Of a DNA stretch of 64,000 nt, positions 43,896 through 53,748 are shown one piece after another. The translations under genes were made by a program, and so were the position numbers. The notes beneath the pieces are model-generated. The model worked only from the letters and a program-made list of their open reading frames with translations. It did no database searches and was not told where the DNA came from. The DNA comes from Bacillus manliponensis (GTDB taxonomy: Bacteria > Bacillota > Bacilli > Bacillales > Bacillaceae_G), in NCBI RefSeq assembly GCF_000712595.1, contig NZ_JOTN01000004.1, forward strand, positions 186,001 to 250,000, given 5' to 3'. Positions within the stretch are counted from its first letter, which is position 1, and each line of letters starts with the position of its first letter.

Positions 43896-45731
43896 GTGAC
43901 CTACCAGCAAAGGATATCGCTATTACTCATTATAGATTCAGTAATTGTATTAAGCGCGATTTTCTTTAGTTCTTTTTTTGTGAATGCGAGTTTCCATGTT
44001 ATTGCGTTTTCATCGGTCATGAGTTCTATTACATTATTAGTTAGTCATCATTTTTTTGCTTTTATTTATAAGCTGTATAAAAAGGCTTGGGAATACGCAA
44101 GTGTTGGGGAACTACTCATTATTTTTAAAGCCGTTACATTATCAATTGTAACGACAGCTATTTTGCAACAAGCAGTTTTACAGGAAGTATATTTTCGTTT
44201 ACTTCTTGTCACTTGGATGATGCATATTTTATTAATCGGAGGATCACGTTTTCTTTGGAGGCTCATGCGAGATTCTTATTTTCAAAAGAAGAGTACGAAG
44301 AAAAGGGCTTTAATAATTGGTGCCGGTTCTGCAGGGACAATGGTTGTAAGACAGTTATTACATAATAATGAGGCAGAGCTACTACCTGTTGCATTTATTG
44401 ATGATAATGTGAAAAAGCATAAATTGCATATTTTAGGTGTTCCAGTTGTTGGTGGGGTAAAGGAAATTGAAAGTATAGTAGAGAGATTACGTATTGAGAG
44501 TATTATTATCGCAATTCCTTCTCTTGGAAAAAAGGAATTGAATGAAATTTTTAAAGAATGTTCCAACACAAAAGTGAAAACGCAAATTTTACCGATGTTA
44601 GAAGATTTAGTGACCGGAAAAGTTTCGGTGAATGAATTTCGTGATGTGCAAGTAGAAGACTTATTAGGTAGGGAGCCAGTAGAATTAGACATAAATAGCA
44701 TTTCTGAATATGTGAAAGATAAAGTTGTGTTAGTCACGGGCGCTGGCGGATCAATTGGATCAGAAATATGTAGGCAAGTTGCAATATTTCAGCCACGGCA
44801 ACTCATTTTATTAGGTCACGGTGAAAATAGTATTTATTCTATTCATATGGAATTAAAAGAATCTTATGGTGATATGAAGACAATATTTATCCCAGAAATT
44901 GCGGATATACAAGATGAGAGGAAAATATTATCAATTATGCATCAATATCGTCCGCATGTTGTTTATCATGCGGCAGCCCATAAACATGTACCTCTTATGG
45001 AATATAATCCCGAAGAAGCTGTGAAAAATAATGTAGTAGGTACGATGAATGTTGCAAAAGCAGCGAAAAAATATGATGTTGATACATTTGTTATGGTTTC
45101 ATCTGATAAGGCGGTGAATCCAACTAGCGTGATGGGAGCAACAAAAAGATTAGCTGAAATGATCGTTCAGCAACAGGACAAAGGAAGTCATACTAAATTT
45201 GTAGCAGTCCGCTTCGGAAATGTATTAGGAAGTAGAGGAAGCGTTATTCCTTTATTTAAAAAGCAAATTCAAAAGGGTGGCCCAGTCACTGTAACGCATC
45301 CTGAGATGATTCGTTATTTTATGACGATACGAGAAGCCTCAAAGCTTGTAATCCAAGCTGGCTCTTTAGCAAAAGGTGGGGAAATCTTTGTATTAGACAT
45401 GGGTGAGCCGGTGAAAATTGTGGACCTTGCTAAAAATCTTATTAAACTATCCGGTAATTCCATAGATGAAATTGGAATTGAATTCACAGGGATGAGACCC
45501 GGTGAGAAACTGTTTGAAGAATTATTAACAGATGATGAAGTTCATGAAGAACAAATCCATCCTAGAATTTACATTGGAAAAGAAACAAACATATATATAG
45601 AAGAAATTGAAAATATTCTTTCTATATACGAAGAACTAAATAAAGAGGAGTTACGAAATAAATTATTATATGTAGCCAACAACGATAAACTTCCAAAACC
45701 GTTACTACCTACATATGTAAATGGAAATTAA
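43896..45731 (+). CDS. EpsC-type membrane NDP-sugar 4,6-dehydratase
   Basis: 611 residues, GTG 7 bases after AAGGAGG. Four N-terminal membrane helices (residues about 8-120), a CoA-binding-like Rossmann domain (ALIIGAGSAGTMVVRQLL) and a catalytic SDR domain (VVLVTGAGGSIGSEICRQ; VYHAAAHKHVPLME; MVSSDKAVNPTSVMGATKRL; GSVIPLFKKQIQKGGPVTVT; GMRPGEKLFEELL). The active-site S-x-K / Met pattern places it with PglF and CapD, which convert UDP-GlcNAc to UDP-4-keto-6-deoxy sugars leading to bacillosamine-type residues. B. subtilis EpsC (598 residues) has the same layout and place. Membrane-bound. Confidence 0.92.
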   Translation: MTYQQRISLLLIIDSVIVLSAIFFSSFFVNASFHVIAFSSVMSSITLLVSHHFFAFIYKLYKKAWEYASVGELLIIFKAVTLSIVTTAILQQAVLQEVYFRLLLVTWMMHILLIGGSRFLWRLMRDSYFQKKSTKKRALIIGAGSAGTMVVRQLLHNNEAELLPVAFIDDNVKKHKLHILGVPVVGGVKEIESIVERLRIESIIIAIPSLGKKELNEIFKECSNTKVKTQILPMLEDLVTGKVSVNEFRDVQVEDLLGREPVELDINSISEYVKDKVVLVTGAGGSIGSEICRQVAIFQPRQLILLGHGENSIYSIHMELKESYGDMKTIFIPEIADIQDERKILSIMHQYRPHVVYHAAAHKHVPLMEYNPEEAVKNNVVGTMNVAKAAKKYDVDTFVMVSSDKAVNPTSVMGATKRLAEMIVQQQDKGSHTKFVAVRFGNVLGSRGSVIPLFKKQIQKGGPVTVTHPEMIRYFMTIREASKLVIQAGSLAKGGEIFVLDMGEPVKIVDLAKNLIKLSGNSIDEIGIEFTGMRPGEKLFEELLTDDEVHEEQIHPRIYIGKETNIYIEEIENILSIYEELNKEELRNKLLYVANNDKLPKPLLPTYVNGN

Positions 45732-45784
45732 AAAAGAAGAAAGATAGCATCACAATAGATCAAAAATCTATCAAAAATAGTGAG

Positions 45785-46954
45785 ATGGATGTGATGAACG
45801 TGTCTAACAAAGTGTTGTTTTGTGCAACAGTTGATTACCATTTCAAGTCATTTCATTTACCATATATGAAATGGTTCACAGAACAAGGCTGGGAAGTACA
45901 TGTTGCGGCAAATGGTAATATCAATCTTCCATATGTAAATAAAAAATATAACATTCCTATTCAAAGATCTCCTCTAAAACTTAAAAACTTTCGTGCATAT
46001 CAAGCACTTACCTCTATTATTAACGATAACCAATACGATATTATCCATTGCCATACACCGATGGGTGGAGTACTCGCTCGTTTATCCGCCCGTTTAGCGA
46101 GAAAAAAAGGAACAAAAGTACTGTACACTGCTCACGGATTTCATTTTTGTAAAGGGTCACCACTTATGAATTGGATCCTCTACTATCCAATTGAAAAAGG
46201 ACTAGCTCGTCATACGGATTGTCTTATTACAATCAATGAAGAAGATTATAATTTGGCGATAAAACATCGCTTCAAAGCAAATTGTATCGAGCGAATCCAT
46301 GGAATTGGAGTAGATACAGAACGCTTCCGGCCGATAGAAATGTCTCATAAACGGTCACTAAGAATGGAATTTGGCTATAACGAAGATGACTTTCTCATGT
46401 TTTATGCTGCAGAATTTAACAAAAATAAAAATCAACAATTACTCATTCGTTCATTAGCACTTATTAAAGAAAAAGTTCCGTCAGCAAAGCTTTTACTAGC
46501 AGGAGATGGCCCCCTCATAGAAGACTGTCGCCAACTAGCAATGGAGTTGCATGTTGAGCACATGGTTCACTTTCTTGGCTATCGGAATGATATTGAATGT
46601 ATCTTACCAATGTGTGACATTGCTGTTGCCTCAAGTCTACGCGAAGGCTTACCAGTAAATATTATGGAAGCGATGGCTTGCGGCTTACCGGTTATTGCTA
46701 CAGATAATCGGGGGCATCGGGAGCTTGTGGGGGATGGGGAGAATGGATGGGTTATAAGCCCTAACAACGCTGTAGAACTATCTAATAAAATACAGTTATT
46801 GTATGAGAAACCAAGCCTAGTAAAGGAATTAGGGAAGTGTGGGCGTTCCAAAGTAGAAAGGCAATATAGCGTGATGCAAGTCTTAGAAGAGCAGAAAACA
46901 ATTTATAGTACATTTAGGAGCGAAACGGAGGAAATAAGATGGGCGTTCCGTTAA
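45785..46954 (+). CDS. family 4 glycosyltransferase (EpsD-like)
   Basis: 389 residues; start is uncertain among ATG 45785, ATG 45794 and a nearby GTG as no site has a strong ribosome binding sequence. GT-B fold: N-terminal VLFCATVDYHFKSFHLPYMK and YDIIHCHTPMGGVLARLSAR, C-terminal donor site with LREGLPVNIMEAMACGLPVI (E-x7-E). The N-terminal HFKSFHLPYMKWF segment is characteristic of EpsD-type enzymes that follow EpsC. Adds a sugar to the lipid-linked repeat unit at the inner face of the membrane. Sugar not known. Overlaps the next gene by 16 bases. Confidence 0.88.
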   Translation: MDVMNVSNKVLFCATVDYHFKSFHLPYMKWFTEQGWEVHVAANGNINLPYVNKKYNIPIQRSPLKLKNFRAYQALTSIINDNQYDIIHCHTPMGGVLARLSARLARKKGTKVLYTAHGFHFCKGSPLMNWILYYPIEKGLARHTDCLITINEEDYNLAIKHRFKANCIERIHGIGVDTERFRPIEMSHKRSLRMEFGYNEDDFLMFYAAEFNKNKNQQLLIRSLALIKEKVPSAKLLLAGDGPLIEDCRQLAMELHVEHMVHFLGYRNDIECILPMCDIAVASSLREGLPVNIMEAMACGLPVIATDNRGHRELVGDGENGWVISPNNAVELSNKIQLLYEKPSLVKELGKCGRSKVERQYSVMQVLEEQKTIYSTFRSETEEIRWAFR

Positions 46955-48039
46955 GGGTATTACATGCTGCTGTGAATATGAACCGCGGCGGAGCAGAAAC
47001 GATGATTATGAATTTATATCGAAACATAGATCGCTCTCAAGTCCAATTTGATTTTTTAACTTGTAAAGAAGGAGTATTTGATGAAGAAATTAGGCAGCTA
47101 GGTGGAAAAGTTTATCGCATTCCATATGTGACGGATGTTGGGCATTGGGGATATATTAAAGCGTTACGTTCCTTTTTTACAGAAAATCAGCAATATAAAA
47201 TTGTACATTCACATATGGATAAAATGAGTGGGCTTGTACTTCGAGAAGCAAAGCGGACTGGAATTCCACACCGAATTGCTCATAGTCATAATACAAGTAG
47301 TGAGGGGAGCGCATTAGCTAAGTTATATAAATGGTACGCTGGAAATGCTATTTTGCCTAGCGCTACACATTTATTTGCATGTTCAGAAGCAGCTGCTCGA
47401 TGGTTATTTGAAAGAGAAGCTACAGTATTAAAAAATGGAATTGAATATGATAAGTTTGCATTTTCTGAGGAAATTAGAGAAGAGATGAGGCAAGGTTTAG
47501 AACTTCATAACGATACGTTTGTAATTGGGCATGTGGGAAGGTTTGCATACCAAAAAAATCATTTGTTTCTTGTAGAAATATTTGCTCAAGTACTTAAAGT
47601 ACACTCTAATTCGATGCTTATACTAGTGGGTGACGGACCTCTTCGATCTAAGGTAGAAGAAAGAGTAAAGGAGCTACATATAGAGAAGAACGTAAAGTTT
47701 CTCGGGGTTCGTAGTGAAATACATCATTTGCTTCAAGCATTTGATGTATTTTTATTTCCATCGCTTCATGAAGGTTTGCCGGTAACACTTATAGAAGCGC
47801 AAGGAGCAGGGTTACCTTGTATAATCTCAAATACGATTACAAAAGAAGTAGATTTGGGGATGGCTTTAGTGAAGCGTATATCTCTTTATAACGAAAAGGA
47901 ATGGCTAGAAGGGATAAATGAAATTAAAGTTAATGGCTTTTCGAGAGAGGTAAACGAGAAAGCTTTACATGATGCGGGATATGACATAAAGCAGACTGCA
48001 GAATTAACACATGATTTTTATATAACAATGGCGAGGTGA
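46939..48039 (+). CDS. family 4 glycosyltransferase (EpsF-like)
   Basis: 366 residues, ATG 6 bases after GGAGG. GT-B fold: LRVLHAAVNMNRGGAETMIM at the N-terminus, acceptor-side IVHSHMDKMSGLVLREAKR, GHVGRFAYQKNHLFLVEIF, donor site HEGLPVTLIEAQGAGLPCII. The GGAET and HSHNTSS motifs are typical of EpsF of B. subtilis. Transfers a sugar onto the growing lipid-linked unit. Sequence and position support assignment to the eps core, donor unknown. Confidence 0.88.
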   Translation: MGVPLRVLHAAVNMNRGGAETMIMNLYRNIDRSQVQFDFLTCKEGVFDEEIRQLGGKVYRIPYVTDVGHWGYIKALRSFFTENQQYKIVHSHMDKMSGLVLREAKRTGIPHRIAHSHNTSSEGSALAKLYKWYAGNAILPSATHLFACSEAAARWLFEREATVLKNGIEYDKFAFSEEIREEMRQGLELHNDTFVIGHVGRFAYQKNHLFLVEIFAQVLKVHSNSMLILVGDGPLRSKVEERVKELHIEKNVKFLGVRSEIHHLLQAFDVFLFPSLHEGLPVTLIEAQGAGLPCIISNTITKEVDLGMALVKRISLYNEKEWLEGINEIKVNGFSREVNEKALHDAGYDIKQTAELTHDFYITMAR

Positions 48040-48044
48040 ATGTA

Positions 48045-48950
48045 TTGAAAAAGCTAACAATCTTTACACCTACTTATAACCGGGCATATTGTCTTCATCA
48101 TTGTTATGAAAGTTTGAAAAATCAAACATGTAAAGACTTTATATGGCTCATTATAGACGATGGGTCTAGTGATAATACGCAAGAACTTGTGCAAGAATGG
48201 ATAGAAGAAAATGAAATTGAAATACAATATTATTGGCAAGAGAATCAAGGGATGCATGGCGCTCATAACAGTGCTTATGAAAGGATAGTGACAGAATTAA
48301 ATGTATGTATTGATTCTGACGATTATATGCCAAGTGATGCTGTAGAGAAAATCATTTTATTTTGGGAAAGATACGGTAATCCTGAAGTGAGCGGTATTAT
48401 TGGACTAGATTCTGATACAAATGGGCGGATAATTGGTTCAACGTTTCCTGGGAATTTAAAACGTGCGACTTTATTTTCGCTTTATAACAAGTACGGTGTA
48501 ACGGGTGATAAAAAACTTGTATACAGAACAGAACTAACAAAACAATATCCGTATCCTCTTTTTCAAAATGAAAAGTATGTCGGCTTAGCGTACAAATATC
48601 ATATGCTTGATCAACAATATGAAATGTTATTAATGAATGAAGTCCTTTGCTGCGTAGAATACATGCCAGATGGCTCATCAATGAACATGTTGAAGCAATA
48701 TAGAAAGAACCCAAAAGGTTTTGCATTTTACCGTAAAGAGCTAATGAAATTACCGTTTGCAAATTGGTCTTTTAAATATAGGCAAGCGATTCACTATGTT
48801 TCTAGTAGTTTTATAAGTAAGAACAAAAAGTTTATAAGTGAGTCACCTTGTAAAACACTTACTATACTCGCAATTCCGTTTGGTGCGTTATTACACTATT
48901 ACATTATGAATAAAACAACAGATAAAACGAAAAATCTTGGAATAAGCTGA
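48045..48950 (+). CDS. family 2 glycosyltransferase
   Basis: 301 residues from a TTG 7 bases after GAGGTGA; a GTG nine bases earlier is a weaker choice. GT-A domain: LTIFTPTYNRAYCLHHCYES, IIDDGSSDNTQELV and DXD region CIDSDDYMPSDA. The C-terminus has a hydrophobic stretch TLTILAIPFGALLHYYIM that may attach it to the membrane. Donor and linkage unknown. Follows the EpsF-like gene by 5 bases, so co-translated. Confidence 0.87.
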   Translation: MKKLTIFTPTYNRAYCLHHCYESLKNQTCKDFIWLIIDDGSSDNTQELVQEWIEENEIEIQYYWQENQGMHGAHNSAYERIVTELNVCIDSDDYMPSDAVEKIILFWERYGNPEVSGIIGLDSDTNGRIIGSTFPGNLKRATLFSLYNKYGVTGDKKLVYRTELTKQYPYPLFQNEKYVGLAYKYHMLDQQYEMLLMNEVLCCVEYMPDGSSMNMLKQYRKNPKGFAFYRKELMKLPFANWSFKYRQAIHYVSSSFISKNKKFISESPCKTLTILAIPFGALLHYYIMNKTTDKTKNLGIS

Positions 48951-48963
48951 AAGGGACTTATAC

Positions 48964-50025
48964 ATGACTATACTTTGGATGAATCTTGCTATCGTCTTCA
49001 CTTTTGCTTTGTTCGCAAGATATTTTGCGGTACCAGTAACGATGGATGCTATACAAATAAAATCTAATAAATTATTTGTCATTTTAGCCGCTTTTTCTCT
49101 CGTATTGGTATCTGGTCTTCGTAATAATATTGGAGACACATATTTCTACATGCATGCCTATACGGTTACTGATTTTAATTGGGAATATGTTCAAAACAAT
49201 AAGGATTGGGGATTTAGTGTCTTTCAAATGGCATTGAAAAATTATACAAACGACCCTCAAGTGATGGTTTTTATTACTGCAATTATTACGAATGTTCTCA
49301 TCGTTTTTACTCTATATCGATATTCGCGATTACTTGAACTTAGTTTATATGTGTACATCACATCAGGCATGTATTTAACCTCAATGAACGGTATTAGACA
49401 ATATTTAGCAGCGGCTATTATTTTTGCTGCAACAAAATACCTTCTCGATGGAAATTGGAAAAAATATACGCTAGTTGTTTTATTCGCATCTACATTTCAC
49501 CAAAGTGCACTTGTGCTACTGCCAATATATTTTTTAGTTCGAAGAAAAGCTTGGTCAGCCATGACATTTCTTTTTATTTTTGGAGCAGTATTAATTGTTT
49601 TAGGATTTAACCAATTTTCTGAAGTAGTTTTTGCAACGATAGGAGATACACAATATGGCCACTACAAAGACTTTCATGAAGGTGGTGCAAATATACTTCG
49701 CGTAGCAGTTGAAGCAGCACCGCTTACACTTGCTTATGTTGGTAGAGACAAACTAAGAGAGCTCTTTCCAAAAAGTGATTATATCGTAAATATGGCATTA
49801 ATTGGAGCAGTATTTATGTTGATTTCAACGCAAAATTGGATCTTTGCGAGGTTTTCTATTTATTTTGGATTATATCAGTTAATACTCATATCTTGGGTTG
49901 TAAAAGTATTCACCGAAAAGGATCAGAAGTTGATTTACTACGCCATTTTAGTGTGTTACTTCATTTATTTTGTTTATGAACATGTTTTTATACTGGGGAT
50001 TGTTTATAAGAGTGAGTTTTTCTGA
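48964..50025 (+). CDS. EpsG family polysaccharide polymerase
   Basis: 353 residues with a weak AAAGGGA site. About 10 membrane helices, from LWMNLAIVFTFALFARYFAV to LIYYAILVCYFIYFVYEHVF. EpsG-family landmarks: LVLVSGLRNNIGDTYFYMHA, SMNGIRQYLAAAIIFAATKY and FASTFHQSALVLLPIYFLV. In Wzy-dependent systems this protein joins flipped repeat units outside the membrane. The Arg and His in these loops are the conserved polar positions. Only polymerase candidate seen in the operon. Confidence 0.9.
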   Translation: MTILWMNLAIVFTFALFARYFAVPVTMDAIQIKSNKLFVILAAFSLVLVSGLRNNIGDTYFYMHAYTVTDFNWEYVQNNKDWGFSVFQMALKNYTNDPQVMVFITAIITNVLIVFTLYRYSRLLELSLYVYITSGMYLTSMNGIRQYLAAAIIFAATKYLLDGNWKKYTLVVLFASTFHQSALVLLPIYFLVRRKAWSAMTFLFIFGAVLIVLGFNQFSEVVFATIGDTQYGHYKDFHEGGANILRVAVEAAPLTLAYVGRDKLRELFPKSDYIVNMALIGAVFMLISTQNWIFARFSIYFGLYQLILISWVVKVFTEKDQKLIYYAILVCYFIYFVYEHVFILGIVYKSEFF

Positions 50026-50045
50026 AGTCTTCAAAATGAAAGCTA

Positions 50046-50819
50046 TTGGTGGTGAGTGGCATAGAAAAGGTACCTCGTATTATTCATTATTGTTGGTTTG
50101 GGGGTAAAGAAAAACCTGATATTGTGAAAAGATGTATTAATAGTTGGGAAAGAAATTTATCAGGATATGAAGTTAAGGAGTGGAATGAAAAGAATTTTGA
50201 TATCAATTGTAATTTATATGTAAAAGAAGCTTATGAAGCTAAAAAATTTGCATTTGTCAGTGATTATGTGAGAGTATACGTTCTTTATCAATATGGGGGA
50301 ATTTACTTAGATACTGATGTTGAAGTGTTCAAGTCTTTTGACGACATGCTTCATCACGAGTCGTTTTGGGGATTTGAGCAAGAGAACTATATTGCAACCA
50401 GTACAATTGGGGCTGCGAAAGGAAATCCACTTATAAAGCAATTTCTAGATTTGTATGAGGGGAAGCAGTTCATACAAAAGGATGGTAGTTACGATGATTT
50501 CACGAATGTGGCAATGGTAACAAAGATGCTCCAAGAAAAGGGGTTGAAAAAAAACGGAGAGTATCAACAATTAGAAGGTTTAGGAGTTTTTTATCCACAA
50601 ACATACTTTTCTCCATACGATTATATTAATTGCAGAAAGTTTATCACTAAGGAGACATATGCGATGCATCATTTTTATAAAAGTTGGTTATCACCAAAAG
50701 CAAGGTTGAAAAGTAATCTAAAATACATGCTGTCTAAACTTATAGGAGGGGAAAATATAGCAAAATTAAGAGAGCGCTTGGATAATGGGAAAGTGTTGAA
50801 GGAGAAACACGATGATTAG
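50046..50819 (+). CDS. family 32 glycosyltransferase
   Basis: 257 residues; start is ambiguous between TTG 50046 and the GTGs that follow. GT32 (Och1/CapU-like) features: N-terminal RIIHYCWFGGKEKPDIVKRC, FAFVSDYVRVYVLYQYGGIY and the metal-binding DXD in YLDTDVEVFKSFDDM, then FGFEQ-type loop FWGFEQENYIATSTIGAAKG. Such enzymes add hexose or hexosamine residues in capsule synthesis. Overlaps the acetyltransferase gene by 8 bases. From here to about 60.9 kb the sequence looks more AT-rich than the preceding eps genes. Confidence 0.87.
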   Translation: MVVSGIEKVPRIIHYCWFGGKEKPDIVKRCINSWERNLSGYEVKEWNEKNFDINCNLYVKEAYEAKKFAFVSDYVRVYVLYQYGGIYLDTDVEVFKSFDDMLHHESFWGFEQENYIATSTIGAAKGNPLIKQFLDLYEGKQFIQKDGSYDDFTNVAMVTKMLQEKGLKKNGEYQQLEGLGVFYPQTYFSPYDYINCRKFITKETYAMHHFYKSWLSPKARLKSNLKYMLSKLIGGENIAKLRERLDNGKVLKEKHDD

Positions 50820-51429
50820 TATATTAAAGAAAATAATTCAAACGTTATTTAAAGAAGGACGAAATAGGGGAGTATATTTGACTTTATTAATGAATATAGC
50901 GCATTTAGTAGGCGTTTTACGAGGAGGACTTTATAAAGTTATTTACTTTCGCAATATAAACAGCTCTATATTTTCACTTCAGAGGAATAGTACAATAGAG
51001 ATTTTTAATAAAAATTCGCGAATAAGTATAGGTAAGTTTGTATTCATAAGAAAAAATGTAAGTATAAGAATGGATTTTGATGGGGTATTAAGTGTAGGAG
51101 AGAAAACCTTCATTAATGATAATTGTAATATTAATTGTATAAACAAGGTAACGATTGGACGAGGAACAAAAATTGCTCCTTATGTATGTATCAATGATCA
51201 TGATCACAATTATAAAGGCTTACCAGGTGATCATATGATAAAAGGGGAGGTTATAATAGGAGAAAACGTTTGGATTGGTTCACATGTGGTTATTTTAAAA
51301 GATACAATTATTGGTGATAATGTCGTAGTAGCCGCTGGTAGTGTAGTAAAAGGAGAGATTCCTTCTAATACACTCTTTGTTAATAAAAGAGATAACACTT
51401 TAATTCATTATATGGGCACAAGTAGTTAG
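50812..51429 (+). CDS. hexapeptide-repeat acetyltransferase
   Basis: 205 residues, ATG behind AAGGAGAAAC inside the previous gene. Left-handed beta-helix of hexapeptide repeats: ISIGKFVFIRKNVSI, ITIG-type turns INKVTIGRGTKIAPYVCIND, catalytic HDHNYKGLPG, then VIIGENVWIGSHVVILKDTI and IIGDNVVVAAGSVVKGEIPS. O-acetyltransferase of the CysE/LacA/NodL type, likely acetylating a sugar of the exopolysaccharide unit with acetyl-CoA. The N-terminal 45 residues are helical. Sugar position unknown. Confidence 0.88.
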   Translation: MISILKKIIQTLFKEGRNRGVYLTLLMNIAHLVGVLRGGLYKVIYFRNINSSIFSLQRNSTIEIFNKNSRISIGKFVFIRKNVSIRMDFDGVLSVGEKTFINDNCNINCINKVTIGRGTKIAPYVCINDHDHNYKGLPGDHMIKGEVIIGENVWIGSHVVILKDTIIGDNVVVAAGSVVKGEIPSNTLFVNKRDNTLIHYMGTSS

Positions 51430-51441
51430 TGAGGGTGCATT

Positions 51442-52644
51442 ATGAAGAAAAAAATCTTATTTTCTATATATGATATGGAGATTGGTGGGATAGAAAGAAG
51501 TTTAATTAATATGCTTGCAAACCTTGATTTTAATAAATACGACGTAGATTTATTGATATGTAACCATACAGGTGAATTTATGAGTTTAATTCCTGAAAAA
51601 GTGAATATCCTGCCAGAGATTGCTGAATATACGGTGTTTAGAAAAACAATTATACAATGTATGAGAGAGGGGCATTATTTAACTTCTTTAATTAGAATAT
51701 TCAGTAAGATTCTAGCTGAGATGAAATCAAAACGTAAAAATTTAACAGAAGGATCCGGATATATACAAATGCAATTGGTTTTAAAATATATATCATATTT
51801 TTTGCCTGAACAGATGAAAAAATATGATGTTGCTGTTAGCTATGCGTGGCCTCATGATATTGTAGTTAATAGTATAAATGCAGAAAAAAAAATAGCGTGG
51901 ATTCATACAGATTACAGTACGTTAGAAATTGATAACAAAATAGATTTTACTATGTGGAATCATTTTGATCATATTGCATCTATTTCTGAGGAGTGTACAA
52001 GTGCATTTTTATCTCAATATCCATTGTTAAAAGAAAAAATTATTCTTATAGAAAATATTACTTCACCAGAATTTATATGGGAAATGGCTGTTAAAGAGGA
52101 GTGTTTTTCAAAATGCGAAGATAGTAATTTTCACATCGTGTCTGTTGGAAGATTATCGTATGCTAAAGGATTTGATATTGCTATAAAAGCTCTTCGTATA
52201 TTACATGACAAAGGTCTTCATAACATAAAATGGTATGTAGTAGGATACGGTTCTGAGGAAGTATATCTAAAAAAAATGATATTAGAGTTAAATTTAGAGA
52301 ACAGCTTTATATTATTAGGAAAGAAAAGGAATCCATACCCATACGTAAAAGCATGTGACTTATATGTACAACCATCTAGATATGAAGGTAAGGCTGTTAC
52401 TGTAACAGAAGCCAAAATTTTAAGAAAGCCAATATTAATTACTAACTATCCTACCGCGAGTAGCCAGTTAGATGATGGGATTGAAGGGTTAATTTGTGAG
52501 GCGAGTATTGAAGCTTTAGTTGAAGGGGTTGAAAATTTATACAAAAATAGTCAACTGCGAAAAACACTAATTGAAAATCTACAAAACAGAGATTATAGCA
52601 ATGGTTATGAATTAAAAAAATTAGACAGAATTATAGAAGTGTAA
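51442..52644 (+). CDS. family 4 glycosyltransferase (paralog 1 of 3)
   Basis: 400 residues. N-terminal ILFSIYDMEIGGIERSLINM, middle KIAWIHTDYSTLEI, donor domain VSVGRLSYAKGFDIAIKALR, RNPYPYVKACDLYVQPSRYE and the E-x7-E site EGKAVTVTEAKILRKPILIT. It shares the GWIHxDY, NPYPY and EGKxxxxxEAKI pattern with the genes at 54920 and 56123, so the three arose by duplication. They are likely to add similar sugars one after another. Linkage not known. Confidence 0.88.
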   Translation: MKKKILFSIYDMEIGGIERSLINMLANLDFNKYDVDLLICNHTGEFMSLIPEKVNILPEIAEYTVFRKTIIQCMREGHYLTSLIRIFSKILAEMKSKRKNLTEGSGYIQMQLVLKYISYFLPEQMKKYDVAVSYAWPHDIVVNSINAEKKIAWIHTDYSTLEIDNKIDFTMWNHFDHIASISEECTSAFLSQYPLLKEKIILIENITSPEFIWEMAVKEECFSKCEDSNFHIVSVGRLSYAKGFDIAIKALRILHDKGLHNIKWYVVGYGSEEVYLKKMILELNLENSFILLGKKRNPYPYVKACDLYVQPSRYEGKAVTVTEAKILRKPILITNYPTASSQLDDGIEGLICEASIEALVEGVENLYKNSQLRKTLIENLQNRDYSNGYELKKLDRIIEV

Positions 52645-52697
52645 CAAGGTGAAAATTTTTTAATGTGAGAGATTAATAATAAAGGTGTGGTTCAATC

Positions 52698-53729
52698 ATG
52701 GATAAAAAAGTAAGTGTAATCATACCGGTTTATAATGCAGGAAAATATGTGGAACAGTGTATCGTATCACTGTTAAATCAAACGCTTCAATCATGTGAAT
52801 TCATATTTGTAAATGATGGTTCAAAGGACGATAGCCAAAAAATTATTGAAAGGTATCAAAAGGTAGATAACAGAATTAAATTTATAAATCAAGAAAATCA
52901 AGGGGTAAGTACTGCAAGGAATGCAGGCTTAAAAGCTGCTACTGGAGAATACATTGGATTTGTTGATGCTGACGATTATGTTGAAGAAGATATGTATGAG
53001 ATGTTATACAATATAGCAAAACAAAGCGACTGTGATGTAGTTATATCAAACCTTCAAAGTGAGCGAGATGACCCTAAAGGAATTATAAAATACCCCTTCC
53101 CCATGAATGTTGTTCTTGAAAAGGATTATATTGAACTAGAACTATTACCTTATTTTTTGAAAGAAGATAACTTAAATTCTGTATGCAATAAAATTTATAA
53201 AAATCAATTAATAAGAGAAGCGAATGTGCAATTTCCTAAAAGTATTTTATTAGGAGAGGATGGAATATTTAATCAAAGTTTTTTTGGTCATGCTATTAGA
53301 ACACAGTATATAGATTATACAGGTTATAACTATAGAGAAGTAGAAGGAAGTGCAACAAGAAATAGAGTAGAAAAGGATTACTTTAATAGATCGTTGGAAG
53401 TTTACCAAACAACATTGCCAGAAATATATCGTAAAAAGATGGGTATTTTAAGAATACAACAGCTAAAATCAATTAAGTTAATAAAAAATGTTATGTCATA
53501 TATTTATATCTATTTCCTTCCATCAAAGGATATGAGTTTTAGAAAGAGGTATAAATATATAAAAAAGATGGTGCAAAATAAGTATGTTAAAGAGGCATTA
53601 CCAATCTATCATAAACAAGTCCAAAATGCTTTAGGAAGATATGAAAAATGTATACTTGCTATGATGAAAAGAGAATTTATTTTAGGGCTATATTGTGCAA
53701 TGCTCTATAGTAGGTTTAGAAATAAATAA
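52698..53729 (+). CDS. family 2 glycosyltransferase
   Basis: 343 residues, ATG 7-12 bases after a weak AAAGGTGTGG. GT-A domain: KVSVIIPVYNAGKYVEQCIV, FVNDGSKDDSQKII, and DXD region FVDADDYVEEDM. Central region INLxx..LNSVCNKIYKNQLI is typical of capsule GT2 enzymes. The C-terminal third is basic and helical (FRKRYKYIKKMVQNKYVKEA), likely membrane-contacting. Donor unknown. No overlap with the next gene when that gene starts at 53749. Confidence 0.88.
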   Translation: MDKKVSVIIPVYNAGKYVEQCIVSLLNQTLQSCEFIFVNDGSKDDSQKIIERYQKVDNRIKFINQENQGVSTARNAGLKAATGEYIGFVDADDYVEEDMYEMLYNIAKQSDCDVVISNLQSERDDPKGIIKYPFPMNVVLEKDYIELELLPYFLKEDNLNSVCNKIYKNQLIREANVQFPKSILLGEDGIFNQSFFGHAIRTQYIDYTGYNYREVEGSATRNRVEKDYFNRSLEVYQTTLPEIYRKKMGILRIQQLKSIKLIKNVMSYIYIYFLPSKDMSFRKRYKYIKKMVQNKYVKEALPIYHKQVQNALGRYEKCILAMMKREFILGLYCAMLYSRFRNK

Positions 53730-53748
53730 GGCATGGAGGAATTTTATA